Below, piece after piece: positions 33,358 through 43,258 of a stretch of DNA of 64,000 nt; the stretch's first letter is position 1; the number at the start of each line of letters is the position of its first letter. The position numbers and the translations under genes are program-made. Under the pieces are notes generated by a model. The model had not been told where the DNA came from. It made no database searches and worked only from the letters and a program-made list of their open reading frames with translations. Origin of the DNA: Roseomonas sp. (GTDB lineage: Bacteria > Pseudomonadota > Alphaproteobacteria > Acetobacterales > Acetobacteraceae); NCBI GenBank assembly GCA_020249285.1, contig JADCFX010000004.1:62001-126000 (forward strand), in the 5' to 3' direction.

Positions 33358-34542
33358 ATGGCTTTGCGTGACCAGAAGGGCGCGGCGCGCCTTGCGCTAC
33401 CGGTGGTATTGGCCCTGGCCCTGCCGCTTTTGCCTGGATGCAAGGAAGAAGCCACCCCCGCCCGCCATCAAGCCGCAGCACCCCCCGCCGCGGTTTTCGT
33501 CGCCCGCGTCGAACGCCAGGCCATCAGCCGCGGGGCGGATTTCATTGGCCGCGTGGAAGCGATTGACCGGGTGGATATCCTGGCCCGCGTCACGGGCTTC
33601 TTGCAGGCGCGGCACTTCAATGAGGGTGATTCAGTAAAGGCCGGGCAATTGCTGTTCACCCTGGAACAGCCACCCTTCGCCGCCGAGGTCGCCTTGCGCA
33701 GTGCGCAATTGGATAGCGCGCGGGCTGATTTGGCCAATGCCACCACCCAGGTGACGCGCGGGCGCGAATTGGTGAAAACCAACGCCATCCCGCAAGCGAC
33801 CCTGGATGACCGGATCACGGCGGAAGCGGAATCCAAGGCCAGGGTCGCTGCCGCAGAAGCGCAATTGCAGCAGGCCCAGATCAATTACGACTATACCGAA
33901 ATCCGCGCGCCCTTTGATGGTCGCGCGGGGCGGTCGCCGCTCAGCCCCGGCAATGTCGTCAGCCCCGGCAGTGGCACGCTGGTCACGATTGTGCGCGATG
34001 ACCCTATCCGCATCAGCTTCCCGGTGACGCAGCGGCAATTGCTGAACTTCAGGCGTAACGCCGGCGCCGGCGCTTCGGAGCAGATCAAGGTGCGCGTGCG
34101 CCTGCCCGATGGGTCCATGCTGGACAGCACAGGCCGCTTTGAATTCATTGATGTCACCACCAATCGCGCGACCGATTCCGTGCTGGTGCAGGCAATGATC
34201 CCCAATCCGCAAAAATATCTGGTGGATGGGCAGGCGGTGACGGTGGTGGTGGAAACGGGTGATCCGGAACAAGCCATCGTCATTCCGCAATCCGCCTTGC
34301 AGATAGATCAGGCCGGCAGCTTTGTGCTGATTGTGGGTGCCGAGAACAAGGTTGAGGTCAAGCGCGTGAAGACCACGCGGGGCTTGGGTGGCCAGCTTGT
34401 GGTGACCGAAGGGCTTGAGATTGGCCAGATGGTGATCACGGAAGGCGCGCAACGTGCCCGCCCCGGCGCGGCGGTGGCACCTCAGCCCGCGCCAAATGTG
34501 CCGAGCGGTTCCATGCCCGGCACAGCACCAAGGCGGGGCTGA
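33358..34542 (+). CDS. RND efflux periplasmic adaptor lipoprotein (AcrA/MexA-like)
   Basis: About 394 aa. The start at 33358 is preferred because GAGGGAG is 10 nt upstream; ATG 33349 would be too close. It has a lipoprotein signal with lipobox LLPGC. Barrel/lipoyl segments: GRVEAIDRVDILARVTGFLQ, FNEGDSVKAGQLLFTLEQPP, an alpha-hairpin (about 100-170), YTEIRAPFDGRAGRSPLSPG and GLEIGQMVITEGAQRARPG. It bridges the RND pump to an outer-membrane channel. It is 6 bp upstream of the pump gene; no TolC homologue is adjacent. Confidence 0.95.
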   Translation: MALRDQKGAARLALPVVLALALPLLPGCKEEATPARHQAAAPPAAVFVARVERQAISRGADFIGRVEAIDRVDILARVTGFLQARHFNEGDSVKAGQLLFTLEQPPFAAEVALRSAQLDSARADLANATTQVTRGRELVKTNAIPQATLDDRITAEAESKARVAAAEAQLQQAQINYDYTEIRAPFDGRAGRSPLSPGNVVSPGSGTLVTIVRDDPIRISFPVTQRQLLNFRRNAGAGASEQIKVRVRLPDGSMLDSTGRFEFIDVTTNRATDSVLVQAMIPNPQKYLVDGQAVTVVVETGDPEQAIVIPQSALQIDQAGSFVLIVGAENKVEVKRVKTTRGLGGQLVVTEGLEIGQMVITEGAQRARPGAAVAPQPAPNVPSGSMPGTAPRRG

Positions 34543-34548
34543 AGCGCC

Positions 34549-37500
34549 ATGATCTCAAAACTGTTTGTTGACCGCCCGCGCTTCGCAATTGTCATCGCGA
34601 TCCTGACCACCATTGCAGGCTTGATTTCCCTGCTGCGCATTCCTGTCGCGCAATTCCCTGATATCGTGCCGCCGCAGGTGCAGGTGACGGCGAATTTCCC
34701 GGGTGCCTCGGCCGAGGTTGTGGAAGCAACCGTGGCACAGCCCTTGGAAAGCCAGATCAATGGCGTGGATGGCATGATCTATATGCAATCCACCAGCGGC
34801 AATGATGGTTCCTATTCGCTCAATGTTTCCTTCCGCGTGGGAACCAACCCGGATCAGAATACCACCAATGTGAATAACCGCGCGCAATTGGCGCTGGCGC
34901 AATTGCCGCAGGAAGTGCAGCGGCTTGGCCTGACAGTGCGCAAGAAATCATCCGCCATGCTGCAGGTGATCACCATCCGGTCCACCGATGGTTCGCTGGA
35001 TACCCTGTTTCTCAGCAATTACGTGACCATCAATGTGCTGGATGCTTTGCGCCGCGTGCCAGGCGTGGGTGACGCACAGATGTTCGGCACGCGCGATTAT
35101 TCAATGCGTATCTGGTTCCAGACCGATCGGCTGGTCGCACTTGGGCTGGTGCCTGCCGATGTGATCAGCGCCATCCAGAAGCAGAACCAGGTGGCGCCGC
35201 TTGGGCGCGTGGGCGCGCAGCCCATGACCGAGGATTCATCCTATCAGCTCAATATCACCACCACCGGACGGCTGGTCACCACGGATGAATTCGGCGCCAT
35301 CATCATTCGCGCCGATCAGGATGGCAGCGTGCTGCGCGTGCGCGATGTGGCGCGGCTGGAACTTGGCGCCTGGAACCAGGATGTCGAAACACGGCTGAAT
35401 GGCGATGCGGCGCTGCTGATCCAGATTTTCCTCTCTCCCGGCGCCAATGCGGTCGGCGTGGCTGATAGTGTCGGCGCCACCATGCGCCAGCTTGCTGCGC
35501 GTTTTCCCGCTGGTATGGGCTATGAGGTCACCTACGATACCACCTTGTTCGTCAAGCTCACGATCCATGAGGTGATCAAGACGCTGCTGGAAGCCTTTGT
35601 GCTGGTGGTGATTGTGGTGTTTCTTTTCCTTGGGAATATCCGCGCCACCATCATTCCGCTGATCGCGGTGCCGGTCAGCCTGATCAGCACCTTCGCGGTG
35701 CTGAGTGCGATGGGCTATTCGGCCAATACCGTTTCCTTGCTGGCGATGGTGCTGGCCATTGGCATTGTGGTGGATGATGCGATTGTGGTGGTGGAAAATG
35801 TCGAAGCCACCATGGAACATCATCCGGAGCTTTCAGTGCCGGAAGCGACCAAGCTTGCCATGGAAGGCATCACCGCGCCGATTGTGGCGATTACCATGGT
35901 GCTGCTTTCGGTCTTTGTGCCGCTGGCCTTCATCCCCGGCATTTCGGGTGAATTGTTCCGGCAATTCGCGGTGACCGTCAGTGTCAGCATGTTGTTTTCC
36001 GCCATCAATGCGCTGACACTTTCGCCAGCACTTTGCGCCATATTGCTGAAGCCGCATCACGGACCGAAGAAGGGCATCATGGGCCGAGTTTCGGCCTTCA
36101 TTGATGCGGTGCGTGATGGCTATGGCGCGATTGTCGCCCGCCTCGTCAGGCTGTCAGCGTTCAGCCTGGTTTTGCTGGGCGTTATTGCCTTCGGGATTTA
36201 TGGCATTGGCAATCGCACGCCGACGGGCTTCCTGCCGCAGGAAGACCAGGGCGCCTTCTTTGTTGAAATGCAATTGCCCGATGGCGCGTCGCTCAACCGT
36301 ACTCGGGAATTGGCTCAGCAGGTGGAAGCCATCATTCAGCCCTTGCCGGGCATTCAGGCGGTGCAGACGGTGGCCGGCTTTTCGATGCTGAATGGCCTCG
36401 CGCAATCCAATAGCGCGTTTTTCATCGTGACGCTGAAATCTTTTGAAGAGCGCACCGCGCCGCAAGCGAAGGTGAATGCGCTTTTGGCCGCGGTGGCGCG
36501 CGGTACGGCGCAAGTGCCGGCTTTGGTGGTGCCCTTCAACCTGCCGCCCATCATTGGGCTTGGGACGGGCGGTGGCTTCCAATATCAGTTGCAGAATTTG
36601 GAAGGCCGGCCAGTGGCGGATATGGCGGCGGTGATGCGCGGGCTGGTCTTTGCCGCCAATCAGGACCCTGCGCTTAATCGGGTGTTTTCCACCTTCTCGG
36701 CCAATAATCCCTCGATCTTTCTTGATCTGGATCGGGACCGCGCGCAGGTGCTTGGCATTGGCATCAGCGATGTTTTTGCTGCGCTGCAAGCGACCATGAG
36801 CAGCTATTACATTAACGACTTCAACCTGTTTGGCCGCAGCTGGCGCGTGAGCCTGCAGGCCGAAGAAGCGGACCGCGCATCGGTTGAAGACATTTTCCGC
36901 GTGCATGTGCGCAATGCGAATGGAGAAATGGTCCCGATCCGCGCGCTTGCCGATATTCGCGTGGAATTCGGCCCGCAAAGCATTGTGCGCTACAACAACG
37001 TGCGCAGCCTGACGGTGAATGGCGAACCAGCTGCGGGGCGCAGCAGCGGTGATGCGCTGGCGGCGATGGAAAGGCTGAGTGCTACCACCCTGCCGCAGGG
37101 CTTTTCCTTTGAATGGACCGGCACGGCCTATCAGGAGAAAGCCGCTGCCGGGCAGACGGGGATGATCCTTGGCCTCGCGGTACTATTCGCCTTCCTGTTC
37201 CTGGTGGCACTTTATGAAAGCTGGACCATCCCCGTGCCCGTGCTGCTTTCGGTCGCGGTTGGGGTGCTGGGGGCGATTGCGTCCATCGGGGCTTCGGGGC
37301 TTTCACTTGATCTTTATGCACAGGTTGGGATCGTGGTGCTGATTGCACTCGCCGCCAAGAACGGCATTCTGATCATCGAATTCGCCAAGGAACAGCGCGA
37401 ATTGCACGGCAAATCCATCCAGGAAGCGGCGGTACTTGGCGCCAAGCTGCGCTTCCGGGCGGTGATGATGACATCCTTCGCCTTCATCCTCGGGCTTTAT

Positions 37501-37704
37501 CCGCTGGTGGTGGCGGAAGGCGCTTCGCAGATCAGCCGCCGCGCGGTGGGCACGCCAGTGTTTTGGGGGATGTTGGCGGCCTCCACTATCGGCATTTTCA
37601 TGATCCCGATGCTCTATGTGACCTTCCAAAGCCTGCGGGAGAGGGTGAAGGCCATGCTCGGCATGGGGCAGGCGGCGAAGCCCGCGGAGCACCCCCCGTC
37701 TTGA
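34549..37704 (+). CDS. RND multidrug efflux pump (AcrB/MexB-like, HAE1)
   Basis: A 1051-aa inner-membrane antiporter with 12 TM segments and two large periplasmic loops. [20 protein letters not shown] starts TM1; [20 protein letters not shown] and [20 protein letters not shown] follow. TM4 carries the proton-relay pair [15 protein letters not shown]10 [35 protein letters not shown] is in the porter domain and [20 protein letters not shown] near the end. Full length. It should expel hydrophobic drugs or solvents with the upstream adaptor. Confidence 0.97.
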   Translation: MISKLFVDRPRFAIVIAILTTIAGLISLLRIPVAQFPDIVPPQVQVTANFPGASAEVVEATVAQPLESQINGVDGMIYMQSTSGNDGSYSLNVSFRVGTNPDQNTTNVNNRAQLALAQLPQEVQRLGLTVRKKSSAMLQVITIRSTDGSLDTLFLSNYVTINVLDALRRVPGVGDAQMFGTRDYSMRIWFQTDRLVALGLVPADVISAIQKQNQVAPLGRVGAQPMTEDSSYQLNITTTGRLVTTDEFGAIIIRADQDGSVLRVRDVARLELGAWNQDVETRLNGDAALLIQIFLSPGANAVGVADSVGATMRQLAARFPAGMGYEVTYDTTLFVKLTIHEVIKTLLEAFVLVVIVVFLFLGNIRATIIPLIAVPVSLISTFAVLSAMGYSANTVSLLAMVLAIGIVVDDAIVVVENVEATMEHHPELSVPEATKLAMEGITAPIVAITMVLLSVFVPLAFIPGISGELFRQFAVTVSVSMLFSAINALTLSPALCAILLKPHHGPKKGIMGRVSAFIDAVRDGYGAIVARLVRLSAFSLVLLGVIAFGIYGIGNRTPTGFLPQEDQGAFFVEMQLPDGASLNRTRELAQQVEAIIQPLPGIQAVQTVAGFSMLNGLAQSNSAFFIVTLKSFEERTAPQAKVNALLAAVARGTAQVPALVVPFNLPPIIGLGTGGGFQYQLQNLEGRPVADMAAVMRGLVFAANQDPALNRVFSTFSANNPSIFLDLDRDRAQVLGIGISDVFAALQATMSSYYINDFNLFGRSWRVSLQAEEADRASVEDIFRVHVRNANGEMVPIRALADIRVEFGPQSIVRYNNVRSLTVNGEPAAGRSSGDALAAMERLSATTLPQGFSFEWTGTAYQEKAAAGQTGMILGLAVLFAFLFLVALYESWTIPVPVLLSVAVGVLGAIASIGASGLSLDLYAQVGIVVLIALAAKNGILIIEFAKEQRELHGKSIQEAAVLGAKLRFRAVMMTSFAFILGLYPLVVAEGASQISRRAVGTPVFWGMLAASTIGIFMIPMLYVTFQSLRERVKAMLGMGQAAKPAEHPPS

Positions 37705-37782
37705 CCCGAGGGCCACGAGACACGATTTCTAGAGGCAAGAAGGGCAGCGCATTCCGCCGCCCGCGATTCGATGGAGACTCCC

Positions 37783-38115
37783 ATGGGTGATCTGACCAAG
37801 GCCGTATCTGATGAGAGCTTCAAGAATGATGTTCTCGATTCCAGCGGCGCGGTGCTGGTGGATTTCTGGGCCGAATGGTGCGGCCCCTGCCGCATGGTGG
37901 GGCCGATCCTGGATGAGATTGCGGCGGAATATGCCGGCAAGCTCACCATCGCCAAGGTGAATATTGATGAAAACCCGATGACACCGAATGAATATTCGGT
38001 GCGCGGCATTCCGACCATGATCCTGTTCAAGGATGGCAAGCCACTGGATACCAAGGTGGGCGCGCTGCCCAAGGGTGCGCTGAAGAATTGGATTTCGACG
38101 ACGCTGGGTGAGTGA
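37783..38115 (+). CDS. trxA: Thioredoxin
   Basis: A 110-aa protein with [20 protein letters not shown] containing the redox pair [24 protein letters not shown] with cis-Pro, and [15 protein letters not shown]. The start at 37783 has GGAGAC 6 nt upstream; an ATG four codons earlier is less well placed. Cytoplasmic disulphide reductase and donor for ribonucleotide reductase and peroxiredoxins. Size and motif are canonical. No thioredoxin reductase gene is in the window. Confidence 0.97.
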   Translation: MGDLTKAVSDESFKNDVLDSSGAVLVDFWAEWCGPCRMVGPILDEIAAEYAGKLTIAKVNIDENPMTPNEYSVRGIPTMILFKDGKPLDTKVGALPKGALKNWISTTLGE

Positions 38116-38123
38116 AGCAGGCG

Positions 38124-38588
38124 TCACACCTTGGCTGAGACCTGTTTCGCCAGAAAACGGCTGATCGGGTCCGGCTTATAGGGTGCAAATGCCGCGCAGG
38201 GCGTGAAGCCGGCGCGGCAATAAAGCGCATAAGCCGCTTCGTTGCGAATACCGACTTCAAGCAATAGCCTGTGAATGCCGCGCCGCGTTGCTTCGGCTTC
38301 CAGAGTGGCCAGCAAGGCAGCGCCGGCACCGCTGCCGCGATGGGCTTCATCTACAATCATTCGCTTGATTTCCGCCGAGCCATCGCCGCGATCAAACAAG
38401 GCGCAGCAGCCAATGGCGCGCCCGGCGAGGCGCGCGACGAAAAGGCTTATCTCCGGCGCATCCAGGGATGCCGGGGTGATCGCGCGGCGAAAGGCACCAG
38501 GGTAAAGCGCAGCCGCAACCGCATCGGATTGGCGTAGCAGGGCTACGATTTCTTCCTGAAGCGGATTCTCGACCGCGATTTGTATCAT
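38124..38588 (-). CDS. GNAT-family N-acetyltransferase
   Basis: A 154-aa protein with the acetyl-CoA-binding region AEIKRMIVDEAHRGSGAGAA (R/Q-x-x-G-x-G/A) and YALYCRAGFTPCAAFAPYKP, typical of YhbS/PadR-linked GNATs. Substrate unknown. Its ATG overlaps the stop of the enoyl-CoA hydratase gene by 4 bp, suggesting co-expression. It runs tail to tail with thioredoxin. Confidence 0.85.
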   Translation of the reverse strand: MIQIAVENPLQEEIVALLRQSDAVAAALYPGAFRRAITPASLDAPEISLFVARLAGRAIGCCALFDRGDGSAEIKRMIVDEAHRGSGAGAALLATLEAEATRRGIHRLLLEVGIRNEAAYALYCRAGFTPCAAFAPYKPDPISRFLAKQVSAKV

Positions 38589-39382
38589 CTTCCCTTAAAC
38601 ACCGGCTTGCGCTTTTCATTGAAGGACAAAATGCCCTCTTGCCGGTCTTCGGTGCCGACCAATTGGTTGTAGCATTCCACTTCAAAGCGTAGCGCACTCC
38701 GCAAATCCATCTGCAAGCCGAAATGCATGGAACGCTTCGCTTGCCGGATCGAAAGCGGTGCATTGCCGGCGATCACGCGCGCGGTCTCCAGCGCTGCGGG
38801 CAAAACTTCCTCTGGCGCGCAGACGCGGTTCAGAATGCCCCATTCCAAAGCTTGTTCTGCCGTGAAGGGCTTGCCCGTCAGGATGATTTCCTTCGCGCGC
38901 CGTTCACCCACAATGCGCGGCAGGGTCTGCGTGCCGCCCGCACCTGGCATGATGCCGATTGTCACTTCCGTCAGCGCAAAGCGCGTGCCGGTCACGCCAT
39001 AGGCGAAGTCTGACGCCAGCACCAATTCAAGCCCGCCGGCATAGGCATGGCCATTCACCGCGGCGATGATCGGGATTTGGCAATCCAGCATGGTCCAGAA
39101 GGCACGCTCAAAAATCTCATGCTGATGGCGCCAGGCGGCATCCGTCATGCCCTTGCGTTCCTTAAGGTCCCCGCCCGCGCAAAAGGCGCGCCCACCGGTC
39201 GCTGTCAGGATGACGCAGCGGATATCGCCGGGCTCCGCGATCAGCGCGGACCAAACCCTGTGCAAATCACGCCCCATTTGCGTGTTGAAGGCGTTGGAAA
39301 CCTCCGGGCGATTGAGGCGCACGATCTGGATGTGGGGCTCTGGGCTTTCCAGTTGCAGGGTTTCGGTTTCGGGCAGGGGCAT
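38585..39382 (-). CDS. Enoyl-CoA hydratase/isomerase family protein
   Basis: A 265-aa crotonase. The oxyanion-hole motifs are GRAFCAGGDLKERKGM and AAVNGHAYAGGLELVLASDF; PGAGGTQTLPRIVGERRAKE supplies the second catalytic-Glu region (LTEVTIGIMPGAGG). RVCAPEEVLPAALETARVIA and the C-terminal helix fit the hydratase group. It acts on short or branched acyl-CoA; the exact substrate is unknown. It is the first gene of a pair with the acetyltransferase. Confidence 0.9.
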   Translation of the reverse strand: MPLPETETLQLESPEPHIQIVRLNRPEVSNAFNTQMGRDLHRVWSALIAEPGDIRCVILTATGGRAFCAGGDLKERKGMTDAAWRHQHEIFERAFWTMLDCQIPIIAAVNGHAYAGGLELVLASDFAYGVTGTRFALTEVTIGIMPGAGGTQTLPRIVGERRAKEIILTGKPFTAEQALEWGILNRVCAPEEVLPAALETARVIAGNAPLSIRQAKRSMHFGLQMDLRSALRFEVECYNQLVGTEDRQEGILSFNEKRKPVFKGR

Positions 39383-39495
39383 GGCTGATCTCCAAATTTA
39401 GGCCGGGGAGACTGCTTCAGACCGGCGCGCTTGTCAGCGCCCTATTTTCGGTTCCGCGCTGGCTGTGCGACAACAAGCGACGAAGGAGACCCCCC

Positions 39496-40515
39496 ATGCC
39501 CGAGACCAACCTGCAAATCCTGTTGAAGCGCCGCCCCGTCGGCGCCCCGGTGCAAGAGGATTTCGATATTGTCGAAACCGCCGTGCCTGAGCCCGGCGAA
39601 GGCCAGGTTCTGGTCCGCGCGCAGTATCTGTCACTTGATCCCTATATGCGCGGCCGCATGGCGGATGTGAAAAGCTACGCCAAGCCCGTAGCACTCGGCG
39701 CCGTGATGGAAGGCCAGACCGCCGGCGTGGTGGTTGCCTCCCGCCATCCGGATTTCAAAGCTGGTGAGACAGTGCTGGGCGGCTTTGGCTGGCAGCGCTT
39801 TTCCGTGGTGGGGCCGGAGCGCCTGTTCAAAGTGCCGGAAGCCGATCCGCCGATCTCCTCAAGCCTTGGCGTGCTCGGCATGCCGGGGCTGACGGCCTGG
39901 ACGGGGCTTGCCGATATCGGCCAGCCGAAAGCTGGCGAGACAGTGGTGATCAGCGCGGCATCCGGCGCTGTTGGGCAGGTGGCCGGGCAGATCGCGAAGA
40001 TCCGTGGCTGCAAGGTGGTTGGCATCGCGGGTGGTGCGAAAAAATGCGATTTCGTGGTGAAGGAGCTGGGCTTCGATGCCTGCCTGGACCATCACGGTGA
40101 CCTCAATGCGCAATTGGATGCGACCGTGCCGGAAGGCATTGATGTCTATTGGGAGAATGTGGGCGGCGCGGTGCAGGCGGCGGTCTTCCCGCGCTTCAAG
40201 GATTTCGGGCGCATGGTGATGTGCGGCATGATCGCGCAGTATAATGAAGCGCCTGGCGCGGACGCCGCCGGCGCGCCGCCTGGCCCCAATCTGGGACCGA
40301 TTGTGCGCAAGCGCCTTCGTATCCAGGGATTTATTGTGAGTGACACGGGCTGGCCGCGCTACCCACAATTCCGCGCGGAGATGCTGGGCTGGATGCGCGA
40401 AGGCAAGCTACACTGGCGCGAAGATGTGGTGCAGGGCCTGGCCAATGCGCCCAAGGCTTTCATCGGCCTGCTGAAAGGGGAGAATTTCGGCAAGCTGGTG
40501 GTGAAAGTCGACTAA
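39496..40515 (+). CDS. NADP-dependent medium-chain oxidoreductase (prostaglandin reductase/CurA-like)
   Basis: A 339-aa zinc-free MDR enzyme. QILLKRRPVGAPVQEDFDIV at the N-terminus, YLSLDPYMRGRMADVKSYAK, LGMPGLTAWTGLADIGQPKA, the nucleotide motif VVISAASGAVGQVAGQIAKI and VYWENVGGAVQAAVFPRFKD. This matches alkenal/one reductases that reduce the double bond of alpha,beta-unsaturated ketones. AAGGAG precedes the start at 39496. It is monocistronic, between divergent and convergent neighbours. Confidence 0.92.
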   Translation: MPETNLQILLKRRPVGAPVQEDFDIVETAVPEPGEGQVLVRAQYLSLDPYMRGRMADVKSYAKPVALGAVMEGQTAGVVVASRHPDFKAGETVLGGFGWQRFSVVGPERLFKVPEADPPISSSLGVLGMPGLTAWTGLADIGQPKAGETVVISAASGAVGQVAGQIAKIRGCKVVGIAGGAKKCDFVVKELGFDACLDHHGDLNAQLDATVPEGIDVYWENVGGAVQAAVFPRFKDFGRMVMCGMIAQYNEAPGADAAGAPPGPNLGPIVRKRLRIQGFIVSDTGWPRYPQFRAEMLGWMREGKLHWREDVVQGLANAPKAFIGLLKGENFGKLVVKVD

Positions 40516-40552
40516 AAGCTTGGTGGCGTCGGCAAACCCCGGCGCCCCGATT

Positions 40553-41275
40553 TCAATAACGGCGGAGCAAGCCCACCAGCTTGCCCTGCACGCGCACACG
40601 ATCCGGGCCGAAGATGCGGGTTTCATGCCGCGCATTGGCGGGCTCGAGCGCGATGGAATTGCCGCGCCGACGCAAACGCTTCAGCGTGACTTCATTCTCA
40701 TCCACCAGGGCAACCACGATGGTGCCGTTTTCGGCCGTGTCGGTACGGCGGATGATGACGGTATCGCCATCCATAATACCGGCTTCTTCCATGGAATCAC
40801 CGGCGACTTCCAAAGCGTAATGTTCGCCATTGCCCAGCAGCGCGAGCGGGACTTCCACACTCGCGCCATTATCTCGCAGTGCTTCGATGGGCAGGCCGGC
40901 GGCGATCCGCCCATACAGCGGCAGATGCACCGCGGCGGCTTCGGCGGCGACGCGCGCGGCGCTAGCCGGCAGGTTATTGGCGAAATTGCCGCGAATGACA
41001 TTCGGCGCGAAGCTTGGCGCTTCGGGCTTGGGCGCCGTTTCCTTCACCTTGGGCGTCATGGCTTCGGGCAGGCGCATCACTTCCAGCGCGCGGGCGCGAT
41101 GCGCGCGGCGGCGCAAAAATCCTCGATCTTCCAGGGCAGTGATCAGGCGATGGATGCCCGATTTTGACCGCAGATTGAGCGCTTCCTTCATTTCCTCAAA
41201 GGAAGGCGAAAAGCCCGTCTCGCGCAGGTGCTTGTCGATGAACATCAGCAATTCATGCTGTTTACGCGTGAGCAT
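40553..41275 (-). CDS. lexA: SOS repressor LexA
   Basis: A 240-aa repressor. [20 protein letters not shown] starts the winged helix; [20 protein letters not shown] is the recognition region. A Pro/Lys-rich linker leads to the self-cleavage site at Ala-Gly in [13 protein letters not shown]. The catalytic Ser is in [13 protein letters not shown] and the Lys in [11 protein letters not shown]. The frame opens six codons earlier, but ATG 41275 fits the family. RecA-filament-stimulated cleavage derepresses DNA-damage genes. A GTTC-N7-GTTC box lies 63 bp upstream, so it is autoregulated. Confidence 0.97.
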   Translation of the reverse strand: MLTRKQHELLMFIDKHLRETGFSPSFEEMKEALNLRSKSGIHRLITALEDRGFLRRRAHRARALEVMRLPEAMTPKVKETAPKPEAPSFAPNVIRGNFANNLPASAARVAAEAAAVHLPLYGRIAAGLPIEALRDNGASVEVPLALLGNGEHYALEVAGDSMEEAGIMDGDTVIIRRTDTAENGTIVVALVDENEVTLKRLRRRGNSIALEPANARHETRIFGPDRVRVQGKLVGLLRRY

Positions 41276-41337
41276 AGGCCATCCCCTCAGCAAAGCCGGG
41301 CGCGAATCGGCGCGAACAAACCGGCAACTCAGACGAT

Positions 41338-41367
41338 GTTCTAGAAAGGTTCCAAAATCACAGTCAA
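41338..41367 (-). promoter_or_regulatory. lexA promoter with alphaproteobacterial SOS box
   Basis: GTTC-TAGAAAG-GTTC (41338-41352) matches the GTTC-N7-GTTC LexA box of alphaproteobacteria exactly. Read leftward, TTGACT (41367-41362) plus a 17-bp spacer leads to CTAGAA (41344-41339) as -35 and -10, so the box overlaps the -10 and the spacer. Confidence 0.88.
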
Positions 41368-41418
41368 ATGTTTTTTGTGGTGGATAAGTGGTTTACGCGC
41401 GAAATGTTGCATAAAGGC

Positions 41419-42393
41419 TCAACCGCGCGGCGCTGCCGCCCGCGCAAGACGGTCATTGATGGCCGCGCCCAGGCCAATCTCCGGGATCGGCATGGTGGCG
41501 ATGCGGGTGAGGCCACGCTTCACGCCCTCGGCATCCAGAAAGCGCAGCCCCGCAAAAAGCCGCGCGGCGGCTTCGCGCAAATCCCCCGCCTCGGATAGCT
41601 GCCAGACCAGCCCCGCCCCGGGCAAAGCCGGGCCAAAGGCCAAAAGCGCCTCATGCGCTGCCACATCCACCGCACCCAGCCGCACCGGGAGCGATGGCGC
41701 GTAATGGGACAGCATCATGCCGGGGCTGCGGAGCGTGCGGGTTTTCTCGGCGGCGCTGATGGGCAAAGGGCGAGAAACCGGGCCGATCACAGCTTCAATC
41801 GCTTCCACCGGCACACCGCCGGGGCGGAGCAATGCCGCACCGCCCATGGCCAGATCGAGCACGGTGCTTTCCACGCCAACATCGCAAGCCCCGCCATCCA
41901 AAACGGCGGCGATGCGCCCGGTTAGCCCTTCCAGCACATGCTCCGCCGTGGTTGGGCTGACCGCGCCGGAGCGATTGGCCGAAGGCCCCGCGACAGGAAT
42001 GGCGGCGGCGTGGAGCAATGCCAAGGCGAGCGTATGCGCGGGCACGCGTACCGCCAAGGTATCCAGCCCTGCCCCGGCCAGCAGATCAATCCGGCATTCC
42101 GGGCGGCGCGGCAGCACCAAAGTCAGCGGGCCAGGCCAAAAGGCAGCGGCCAAGGCACGGGCGCGGTCATCGGCCAGCACTTCGGCAAAAGCGGCCTCGG
42201 CATCCGGAAAATGGCAGATCAGCGGGTTGAAATGCGGCCGGCCCTTGGCTTCAAACACCGCCGCCACGGCGCGGCCATTCCGTGCATCGGCGCCGAGCCC
42301 ATAGACCGTCTCGGTCGGGAAGGCGACGAGTTCGCCCGCGCGCAGCAGACGCGCGGCTTCCGCGACCTGATCTGCGCCGAGCCGGCGTGTCAT
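41419..42393 (-). CDS. L-threonylcarbamoyladenylate synthase (Sua5/YrdC)
   Basis: A 324-aa protein. The YrdC domain (about 1-200) shows VAFPTETVYGLGADARNGRA, VFEAKGRPHFNPLICHF, WPGPLTLVLPRR, VRVPAHTLALALLHAAAIPV and PSANRSGAVSPTTAEHVLEG. A C-terminal Sua5 domain (about 225-320, with RSPGMMLSHYAPSLPVRL) follows. It makes TC-AMP from Thr, bicarbonate and ATP for t6A37 of tRNA. It is the long, two-domain form. It overlaps cysQ by 4 bp and is followed by lexA, which has its own promoter. Confidence 0.94.
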   Translation of the reverse strand: MTRRLGADQVAEAARLLRAGELVAFPTETVYGLGADARNGRAVAAVFEAKGRPHFNPLICHFPDAEAAFAEVLADDRARALAAAFWPGPLTLVLPRRPECRIDLLAGAGLDTLAVRVPAHTLALALLHAAAIPVAGPSANRSGAVSPTTAEHVLEGLTGRIAAVLDGGACDVGVESTVLDLAMGGAALLRPGGVPVEAIEAVIGPVSRPLPISAAEKTRTLRSPGMMLSHYAPSLPVRLGAVDVAAHEALLAFGPALPGAGLVWQLSEAGDLREAAARLFAGLRFLDAEGVKRGLTRIATMPIPEIGLGAAINDRLARAAAPRG

Positions 42394-43157
42394 CCCGGCA
42401 GACCCTCACAGACAAAGCCTGGGTTTTCAAAGCCAGGCTTGGCGTAGAGCAAGGGCGCACGGCCTTCGAGCAACAGCACGCGCCCGCCAGCCGCTTCCAC
42501 CACGGCCTGCGGCGCGGCGGTATCCCATTCCATGGTGCGGCCAAAGCGCGGATAGAGATCGGCGGTCCCTTCGGCGACGCGGCAGAATTTCTCCGCCGAG
42601 CCGATATTCACCACGCGCGCGACATGCCGACCTTCCAGGAAGCGGTCCATGCGCGGGTCATCGGCGTAGTGGTGGCTGCCCATGACAACCAGCCCATCGG
42701 CGGGCGGGGTGCGGGCGCGGATGGGGCGGGTGCCGGCGGCATCGCGCTTCCAGGCGCCCAGGCCGACACGGCCCCAGAAGATTTCACCGGAAGCGGGCAG
42801 CGCCACGGCGCCCAATACCGCGCGCCCAGCTTCCACCAGGCCGATATTCACAGCGAAATTATCCCGCCCGGCGGCAAATTCCCGCGTGCCATCCAGCGGG
42901 TCCACCAGCCAGAAACGCTCGGCGCTGGCGGGCGCGGTGCCGGCGGCGACTTCTTCTTCGGCGATCACGGGAATATCCGGGGTGGCGGCGCGGAGCCCCT
43001 CCACAATCAGCGCTTCGGCGATGCGATCAGCCTCGGTCACCGGGGAATGGTCGGATTTCCGTTCCACCGCGAAGCCGGCAGCCTTGATCGCCATGATGGC
43101 GGAAGCCGCCTTGGCCACGAGATCGCCGGCCAGGGCCAGCAGCGCATCATTCTTCAT
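42390..43157 (-). CDS. cysQ: 3'(2'),5'-bisphosphate nucleotidase CysQ
   Basis: A 255-aa member of the inositol-monophosphatase superfamily from MKNDALLALAGDLVAKAA (ATG 43157). Metal motifs: SDHSPVTEADRIAEA, VIAEEEVAAG, FWLVDPLDGTREFAAGRDNF and TMEWDTAAPQAVVEAAGG. It hydrolyses 3'-phosphoadenosine phosphate left from sulfate assimilation. It is coupled to the Sua5 gene by a 4-bp overlap and divergent from pepA; the frame opens 12 codons earlier without family support. Confidence 0.92.
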   Translation of the reverse strand: MKNDALLALAGDLVAKAASAIMAIKAAGFAVERKSDHSPVTEADRIAEALIVEGLRAATPDIPVIAEEEVAAGTAPASAERFWLVDPLDGTREFAAGRDNFAVNIGLVEAGRAVLGAVALPASGEIFWGRVGLGAWKRDAAGTRPIRARTPPADGLVVMGSHHYADDPRMDRFLEGRHVARVVNIGSAEKFCRVAEGTADLYPRFGRTMEWDTAAPQAVVEAAGGRVLLLEGRAPLLYAKPGFENPGFVCEGLPG

Positions 43158-43258
43158 GCGCCCTGCTTTGGCCGCATGGGCGCCGGGCTGCAAGCCCTGT
43201 TTTGGTAGCGATCCGTCTGTTAAGGTGCGCTGACATTGTTTCGCCCTCAGGAGCCCCC

